Shown: in pieces, positions 56,961 through 64,000 of the stretch
Numbering within the stretch: position 1 is the first letter of the stretch
Layout of the letters: each line of letters opens with the position of its first letter
Origin: JALOAT01 sp041677345
GTDB lineage: Bacteria > Pseudomonadota > Gammaproteobacteria > Thiohalomonadales > Thiohalomonadaceae
Reading direction: 5' to 3'
NCBI GenBank assembly: GCA_041677345.1
Contig: JBAYQE010000001.1
Span: forward strand, 1-64,000
DNA length: 64,000 bases
Notes under the pieces: generated by a model
Databases searched by the model: none
Seen by the model: the letters and a program-made list of their open reading frames with translations, nothing else
What the model was told of the DNA's origin: nothing
Position numbers and translations under genes: made by a program

Positions 56961-57488
56961 ATGGCCATTCTTGACATACTGACCTACCCCGACGAGCGCC
57001 TGAAACGGGTTTCCGAGCCGGTCGAGCTGTTCGATGCTGAACTGCGCGCCTTCATCGCCGATCTGGACGAGACCATGCGCGCCGGCCCGGGGGGCGTGGG
57101 CATCGCCGCACCTCAGGTGGGACGCACTCAGCGCATCGTCATCGTGGACTGCTCGGTCACACGCAAGCCCGTGCCCAATCACGGCAAGCTCATTCTCATC
57201 AATCCCGAAGTGCTTACCTGGGAAGGCATGGAAGTGGGCCGTGAGGGCTGCATGTCCGTGCCTGACTACACCGGCAACGTGATTCGTGCGACCGGCCTGA
57301 CCCTCGCCGCGCAGAACGAGCACGGCGACAGGCTGGAACTGGAATTCGAAGGCTTCGAGGCACGCGCCGTGCAGCACGAAATGGATCACCTCGACGGCCT
57401 GCTATTCCTCGACCGCCTGGTCTCCCGCCGCAACGACCTCTTCCGCCGCAAGGTCTATCAGGAACCCAAGGCGAAGAAAAAAGCGTGA
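56961..57488 (+). CDS. def: Peptide deformylase
   Basis: Deformylase removes the N-formyl group from nascent proteins. The 175-residue product has the three motifs GGVGIAAPQVG (44-54), EGCMSVP with metal ligand C97, and QHEMDHLDG with H139, E140 and H143. It is not next to fmt, so the genome may carry a second def elsewhere. No Shine-Dalgarno is visible because the upstream bases belong to the repeat arm. Confidence 0.96.
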   Translation: MAILDILTYPDERLKRVSEPVELFDAELRAFIADLDETMRAGPGGVGIAAPQVGRTQRIVIVDCSVTRKPVPNHGKLILINPEVLTWEGMEVGREGCMSVPDYTGNVIRATGLTLAAQNEHGDRLELEFEGFEARAVQHEMDHLDGLLFLDRLVSRRNDLFRRKVYQEPKAKKKA

Positions 57489-57628
57489 ACCACGGGGGAC
57501 ACGGGGGAATCCTTCGATGGTTTGCCGTGACACCTGTAGAAGCGGCCTCAGGCCGCGATTGACATCAGATAGCGCCACGGCCTGAGGTTGCACCACATCG
57601 AATGGATTTCCCCGTGTCCCCCATGGTT
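57488..57628. repeat. Inverted-repeat element C6 (CACGGGGGA arms) with nested REP
   Basis: The left arm AACCACGGGGGACACGGGGG then AATCC (57488-57512) pairs with GGATTTCCCCGTGTCCCCCA then TGGTT (57604-57628) with one or two mismatches. A REP-like unit fills the loop. The left end shares its first A with the def stop codon, and the right arm contains both candidate start codons of the next gene. Confidence 0.87.
57533..57593. repeat. REP-like palindrome within element C6
   Basis: CCTGTAGAAGCGGCCTCAGG and CCGCGATTG contain the perfect palindrome GCGGCCT-C-AGGCCGC, followed by an inverted partial copy (GCCACGGCCTGAGGTTGC). It resembles the copy at 51740-51774 and Pseudomonas REP sequences. Confidence 0.7.
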
Positions 57629-58288
57629 ATTCTGCTCCTCATCCTCGCCGCCGGCTGGTTGCTGCTGCGTGGTCTGGAGCGCGCCAGTGAGGCGGATTGG
57701 GGCAACCGTTGGCTGAACCGGCTGGACGGGTTGAACCGGCTCTTCTGCCGTCATGTGCACGGCCTCGAGACGGCACATCTGAATCTGCCGGACGACGGTC
57801 CGGCCCTGTTGGCCGCCAATCATGTCTCGGGCCTGGACCCGTTGTTACTCATCGCGGCGAGCCGCCGGCCGCTGCGCTTCATCATCGCCAGCGAGCAATA
57901 TCACCGTTTCGGCCTGGAGTGGCTGTTCCGCGCCGTGGGCTGCATTCCCGTGGATCGCACAGGCCGTCCCGAACGGGCCTTTCGTGAGGCCTTGAAGGCA
58001 CTGCGTGCGGGGGAGGTGGTGGCGCTGTTTCCCCATGGCGGCATCCATCTGGACAGCGCACCGCGCCGCCCGCTCAAACCCGGCGTAGCGCGCCTGGCCC
58101 GGCTGGCCGGAATCCCGGTGCATACCGCCCGCATCGATGGTGTGCGCGGGCAGGGCCTGGTGGTCGCCTCGGTATTCCTACCCAGCCGAGCCAGGGTGAC
58201 CGGCTTCGCCCCCGTACCCTGTCAGGCCCTGCGCGGCCATGATTGTCTGGCGCGCGTCCAGGCCCTCATCGAAGCGCCGGGCCGGTAA
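57602..58288 (+). CDS. PlsC-like lysophospholipid acyltransferase family protein
   Basis: This is a 1-acyl-glycerol-phosphate-type acyltransferase of uncertain substrate. The product of 228 residues (221 if the ATG at 57623 is used) has an N-terminal membrane segment, the catalytic H(X4)D in NHVSGLD, GCIPVDR and the PLKPGVARLARLAGIPV block. The usual FPEGTRS motif reads FPHGGIHLDS, so acceptor handling may differ. The first seven codons (MDFPVSP) derive from the repeat arm. Confidence 0.85.
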   Translation: MDFPVSPMVILLLILAAGWLLLRGLERASEADWGNRWLNRLDGLNRLFCRHVHGLETAHLNLPDDGPALLAANHVSGLDPLLLIAASRRPLRFIIASEQYHRFGLEWLFRAVGCIPVDRTGRPERAFREALKALRAGEVVALFPHGGIHLDSAPRRPLKPGVARLARLAGIPVHTARIDGVRGQGLVVASVFLPSRARVTGFAPVPCQALRGHDCLARVQALIEAPGR

Positions 58289-58380
58289 GTAAGCGCGGTG
58301 CGACCGCGGGCATGGCTCCCATGCCATGCAGAAACCGAGCGGGCAGGCCATGCCTGCCGCGCCCCGCGCGGATTTATTTT

Positions 58381-58408
58381 CTTGAACCCCCCTGGACTGC
58401 CCCCATTT
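58381..58408 (+). promoter_or_regulatory. Sigma32 heat-shock promoter of clpB
   Basis: CTTGAA at 58381-58386 and CCCCATTT at 58401-58408 are 14 nt apart, an essentially consensus RpoH promoter (CTTGAAA, 13-17 nt, CCCCATNT). It lies 42 nt before the clpB start. ClpB is a classical sigma32 target in gammaproteobacteria. Confidence 0.92.
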
Positions 58409-58449
58409 AACACAGTAACCGAAAGTTCCTGCCTCCGAGGTTGCGCTGC

Positions 58450-61026
<2,577 letters not shown>

Positions 61027-61363
61027 ACCTTCGCGGTGGGGCCGCTTCGTGCATGGCTGCGCCAGGGCAGGGTATGAACCGAAACCGCGGGTCCGATGGT
61101 GGTGCCCGTGGGTGTCCCGGTGTTAACGGGAAAGACCGCGACGGGTGCAAGGGACGGATAATGCGGGGCAGAACACGGGATGCAAGCGACGGCGGGCGTT
61201 CTTGCTGGAAGAGTTCGGCATCAGGTAATGTGGTTGCACTCGCTGCGGGAGTAATGACGTCCGTGCGTACCGCGCCGTCCGCGCGCGCATGCAGCGCGTC
61301 GTCATGCCGTCGACCCAGGGAGGAAGGACTAAGGTTATACGTGACCTTCAGGATGAAAAAGCC
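61027..61363. other. 337-nt gap after clpB
   Basis: I find no gene, none of the interspersed repeats and no clear terminator here. Short open frames exist in several directions but lack ribosome sites and family resemblance. The promoter of the downstream unknown gene should be in it, but no good -35/-10 pair stands out. Confidence 0.4.
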
Positions 61364-61771
61364 ATGCGCCTGCGCGATGCATTCTTCACCGCTCGTAACC
61401 GCGATGCCTTCACCCGCGCCCGTGTCGATCTGGGCGCCTTTCTGGAGGCGAGCCTGGCGATGGTGAATGAAGCACAGTTGCGCGGCCCGTCGGCCCGCAC
61501 CGGCTTGTGTCTGTATGCCTGGGGTGCCGCACGTGCCCTTGCTCGTCACCACCGCCTCACCCGGGAGCAACGGCGACAGCTGGTGCGCCACGCCGTGCAC
61601 GGTATCGCGCGCAACTATCCCGTGGACTGCATTCCGGCCTGCGGGGGCCCGGCGCGTCGCGCAGCCATGGCCGAGGGTGCTGATGTGGTGGACAACTGGA
61701 TGATGGGCGAAAACGATGCACCACTGCGCTGTGCGCAGCTGTTGGCGGACTGGCGCGCCGGCAGGGAGTAG
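61364..61771 (+). CDS. Conserved-looking protein of unknown function
   Basis: I do not recognise this family. The 135-residue product (from the ATG at 61364, with AGGA about 10 nt upstream) is soluble, largely helical and Arg/Ala-rich (RARVDLGAFLEASLAMVNEAQL, LTREQRRQLVRHAVHGIARNYP). It has a distinctive Cys-Gly segment (CIPACGGPARRAAM) and ends VVDNWMMGENDAP...ADW. No signal peptide or membrane segment. It ends 12 nt before the MscS gene, suggesting co-transcription. A longer start at 61289 is possible. Confidence 0.65.
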   Translation: MRLRDAFFTARNRDAFTRARVDLGAFLEASLAMVNEAQLRGPSARTGLCLYAWGAARALARHHRLTREQRRQLVRHAVHGIARNYPVDCIPACGGPARRAAMAEGADVVDNWMMGENDAPLRCAQLLADWRAGRE

Positions 61772-61783
61772 CCGGGAGCGAGC

Positions 61784-62809
61784 ATGGAAACGGTTTGGGT
61801 GCGCTGGCTCGCCGCTCTCGGCTTCCTCGTGCTGGGCGGCGCCATACTGTACTGGCTAGCAAGTCTATTGCGCCGGCGTGCCGTGCATCGTGTCGAGCGC
61901 GACGATGCGGTCGGCATGATCTACCGCGTGCTGGTGCGCACGCACCCCGTGCTGGTTGCCCTGCTGGCACTGCCGCTTGCCAGCCTCGTGCTCCCGATTC
62001 CTGAGGATATCCGTGGCTGGATCGGCAGCTTCATGCTGGCCGTCATCCTGGTACAGTCCGGGTCCTGGGGCAGCGCCGCCATCGGCGCTTGGGCAATCCA
62101 TTATCAGCACGCCCATGCAACGGATGCAGAGGCGGTCACCGGCGTGCACATGGTGGCCTTCCTGCTGCGCCTGGCACTCTACGTCGTCCTGTTGTTGGTA
62201 GTCATCGACAACATCCCGGGGGTTGAGATCACCGCGCTCATCGCCGGGTTGGGTATCGGCGGTATCGCGGTGGCACTCGCGGTGCAAAGCATCCTTGCGG
62301 ACTTGTTCGCGTCCATGTCCATCTCCCTGGACAAGCCCTTCGTCCTTGGCGACTTCATTGCCGTGGGCGAGCATCTGGGCACGGTCGAACGCATCGGCCT
62401 GAAGACCACGCGCGTACGTTCGTTGAGCGGCGAGCAACTGGTGTTTGCCAATGACGACCTGCTACGCAGCCGCCTGCGCAATTTCAAGCGCATGGCGGAG
62501 CGGCGTGTGGTTTTTACCATACGGGTGACCTTGGATACCCCGCAGGAGAAGCTCGCGGCGATCGCCGCCATGCTGCGGGAGATCGTGGAGGCTCAGCCGG
62601 AGGTACGCTTCGACCGTGCCCACTTCAAGGAGGTCGGGGAATACGCCATGGTGTTCGAGGTGGTCTATTACGTACTCACCCCGGACTACAGCCGTTACAT
62701 GGATATTCAACAGGCCATCAATCTGGCCATCTGTGCGCGTTTCGAGCGGGATGACATCGCCTTTGCGCTGCCCACCCGCGTAATCCATGTGACACCGGGA
62801 CAGGAGTGA
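61784..62809 (+). CDS. MscS-family mechanosensitive ion channel
   Basis: This is a small-conductance mechanosensitive channel of the inner membrane. The 341-residue product has about five membrane segments. The last is the pore-lining Gly/Ala helix (LIAGLGIGGIAVALAVQS), followed by LADLFASMSISLDKPFVLGDFI, typical of the MscS beta domain. The C-terminal cytoplasmic domain is complete. It is longer than E. coli MscS (286), mainly at the N-terminus. Confidence 0.93.
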   Translation: METVWVRWLAALGFLVLGGAILYWLASLLRRRAVHRVERDDAVGMIYRVLVRTHPVLVALLALPLASLVLPIPEDIRGWIGSFMLAVILVQSGSWGSAAIGAWAIHYQHAHATDAEAVTGVHMVAFLLRLALYVVLLLVVIDNIPGVEITALIAGLGIGGIAVALAVQSILADLFASMSISLDKPFVLGDFIAVGEHLGTVERIGLKTTRVRSLSGEQLVFANDDLLRSRLRNFKRMAERRVVFTIRVTLDTPQEKLAAIAAMLREIVEAQPEVRFDRAHFKEVGEYAMVFEVVYYVLTPDYSRYMDIQQAINLAICARFERDDIAFALPTRVIHVTPGQE

Positions 62810-62911
62810 CCCCCCGGTACCGGAGGATCCGCGCCTGGGGATGCCCTGCCTTTGCGAAGAACGGGGTCAGTGCGCGCCGGGGTTTGCTGTCACAAAGTGA
62901 GGAATACGCGC

Positions 62912-63256
62912 TCAGGCCGACACGTGCTGGTCAATGAATTCACGTACGAAATGGGCCGACTTACTACCGGTAAAACGCCCCACTTCCTCGCCGTCGATGA
63001 ACAGGACCACGGTAGGGAAGCCGCGCAGGCCGAAGCGGCCGCACAGCTTCATGTTCTCGTCCGCATCCACCTTGGCGAGGCGGACGCTGCCTGCGTACTC
63101 TTCAATCACGCGGTGGAGAACGGGGCCGAGCGAGAGGCAGGGGCCGCACCAGTCGGCCCAGAAATCCACGAGTACGGGGAGCTCATGGGAAGCCGTGAGC
63201 ACAGTCTGCTCGAAATCCTCGACGGTGGCGTCGAAAATGAGTGCGTTGTCTTTCAT
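62912..63256 (-). CDS. Thioredoxin-like protein
   Basis: This is a thiol-disulfide oxidoreductase with the active site W36-C37-G-P-C40, followed by LSLGPVLHRVIEEY and the cis-proline region FGLRGFPTVVLF. The 114-residue form from the ATG at 63256 has no signal peptide and is cytoplasmic. In-frame ATGs at 63280 and 63301 would add 8 or 15 residues. It is divergent from the endonuclease V gene. It is not clearly TrxA itself, so I give no symbol. Confidence 0.9.
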   Translation of the reverse strand: MKDNALIFDATVEDFEQTVLTASHELPVLVDFWADWCGPCLSLGPVLHRVIEEYAGSVRLAKVDADENMKLCGRFGLRGFPTVVLFIDGEEVGRFTGSKSAHFVREFIDQHVSA

Positions 63257-63413
63257 GGGAACAGGTCGTTGAAGGGCCATCAAATTCTGGTGTGCCGGCA
63301 CCAGCGGTGCAATTACCCTGATGGGCTATCACGCCCATATCCTTTCGGGAGAACGGTGTGCATGGCACGGCGGCCACGGTGGCGTCACCGCCGCAAAAAG
63401 GGGTAGTTGAGAT

Positions 63414-64000
63414 ATGGGCCTGCACGCAACCATCACGCATCCCTGGACACTGACCCCGCGCGAGGCCGTGACCCTGCAGCGCGAGATGGCGCCACGCGTG
63501 GTGACCCAGGACAGGTTGGGGGAGGTGCGCTGCGTGGCGGGTGTGGATGTGGGTTACGAAGAACGTGGTACCGTTACCCGGGCTGCCGTGGCGCTGTTGG
63601 ATTTCCCGGCGTTGAGCGTGCGTGAGCAGGCAGTGGTACGGGTGCCGACACGCTTTCCCTATGTACCAGGACTGTTGTCGTTTCGTGAGATCCCTGCCGT
63701 CCTGGAGGCGTTCGCACGCTTGCGGGGTGTCCCCGATCTTGTGCTGTGCGACGGTCAGGGCTATGCGCACCCGCGGCGTTTCGGGCTCGCCTGTCACATG
63801 GGTGTGCTGCTCGACGTCCCCACCATAGGCGCGGCCAAATCACGTCTCATCGGTGAGCATGCTGAAACACCCCCCGAGCGCGGCGCCTGGACGCCACTCA
63901 CGGATGCGGACGAGGTGATCGGTGCCGTGCTGCGCACCCGTGTCCGCACCCGGCCGTTGTACGTCTCCATAGGCCATCGCATCAGTCTGGAAACCGCGGT
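63414..64000 (+). CDS. nfi: Endonuclease V (5' part, runs off the window)
   Basis: Endonuclease V cuts DNA one nucleotide 3' of deoxyinosine and other deaminated bases. The 195 complete codons present contain the family motifs VAGVDVGY with catalytic D45, FPYVPGLLSFRE with E92, and CDGQGYAHPRRFGLACHMG with D113, then PTIGAAKSRLIG. The ATG at 63414 is preceded by AAAGGGG. The C-terminus lies beyond position 64000. Confidence 0.95.
   Translation, partial: MGLHATITHPWTLTPREAVTLQREMAPRVVTQDRLGEVRCVAGVDVGYEERGTVTRAAVALLDFPALSVREQAVVRVPTRFPYVPGLLSFREIPAVLEAFARLRGVPDLVLCDGQGYAHPRRFGLACHMGVLLDVPTIGAAKSRLIGEHAETPPERGAWTPLTDADEVIGAVLRTRVRTRPLYVSIGHRISLETA

Overview
The window is high-GC, gene-dense chromosome from a free-living gammaproteobacterium. 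Evidence is the enterobacterial/pseudomonad-style division cluster ending in lpxC, the secA-argJ-mutT and yacG-zapD-coaE-pilDCB neighbourhoods, a full type II secretion operon, PilS/PilR, DciA rather than DnaC, and sucCD on their own. A Chromatiales-like lineage is a reasonable guess, but nothing here proves it. Almost all of it is conserved core genome. I see no prophage, insertion sequence with a transposase, CRISPR array, tRNA or defence cassette.

Layout. 1-176 is the 3' part of RNase P RNA with its terminator. 332-17851 is a complete dcw cluster (mraZ rsmH ftsL ftsI murE murF mraY murD ftsW murG murC murB ddl ftsQ ftsA ftsZ), mostly with 1-8 nt overlaps, so translationally coupled. It starts from one good sigma70 promoter with a MraZ operator. 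lpxC follows with its own promoter, on which an exact FNR-type palindrome is superimposed. Then come dciA (reverse), an M23 peptidase, secA, argJ and a Nudix/ThiE-like fusion with a small lipoprotein. On the minus strand lie pilB-pilC-pilD-coaE-zapD-yacG, with no pilin gene beside pilB.

32445-43923 holds gspCDEFGHIJKLMN on the plus strand. pilS/pilR and a small PP0621-type protein follow on the minus strand, then sucCD, nadE and glnB. The last part carries a nitroreductase, bamD, rluD-pgeF, a ZIP transporter, a GcvR-like ACT protein, a second-type deformylase, a PlsC-like acyltransferase, clpB behind a textbook heat-shock promoter, an unknown protein with an MscS channel, a thioredoxin and the start of endonuclease V, which runs off the window.

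Functionally the left half makes lipid II, the divisome and lipid A. The middle holds secretion: SecA, and T2SS plus type IV pilus motors sharing the prepilin peptidase PilD. The right half holds nitrogen sensing, central metabolism, outer-membrane assembly and stress functions.

The most unusual material is between genes. From about 24.6 kb rightward, nearly every loose intergenic gap is filled by long inverted-repeat elements of at least four families, often nested. One family has hairpin arms built from tandem 9-mers that fit the pattern CRCRRRGRN even though the actual words differ (CGCGGAGGN, CACGGGGNN, CGCAAAGGN, CACAGAGNN). These elements abut or overlap stop codons and in two places supply coding sequence: the YacG tail and a PlsC-like N-terminus. 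One composite insertion is flanked by a 31-nt duplication of the end of the nitroreductase gene. The dcw and gsp clusters contain none of them internally.
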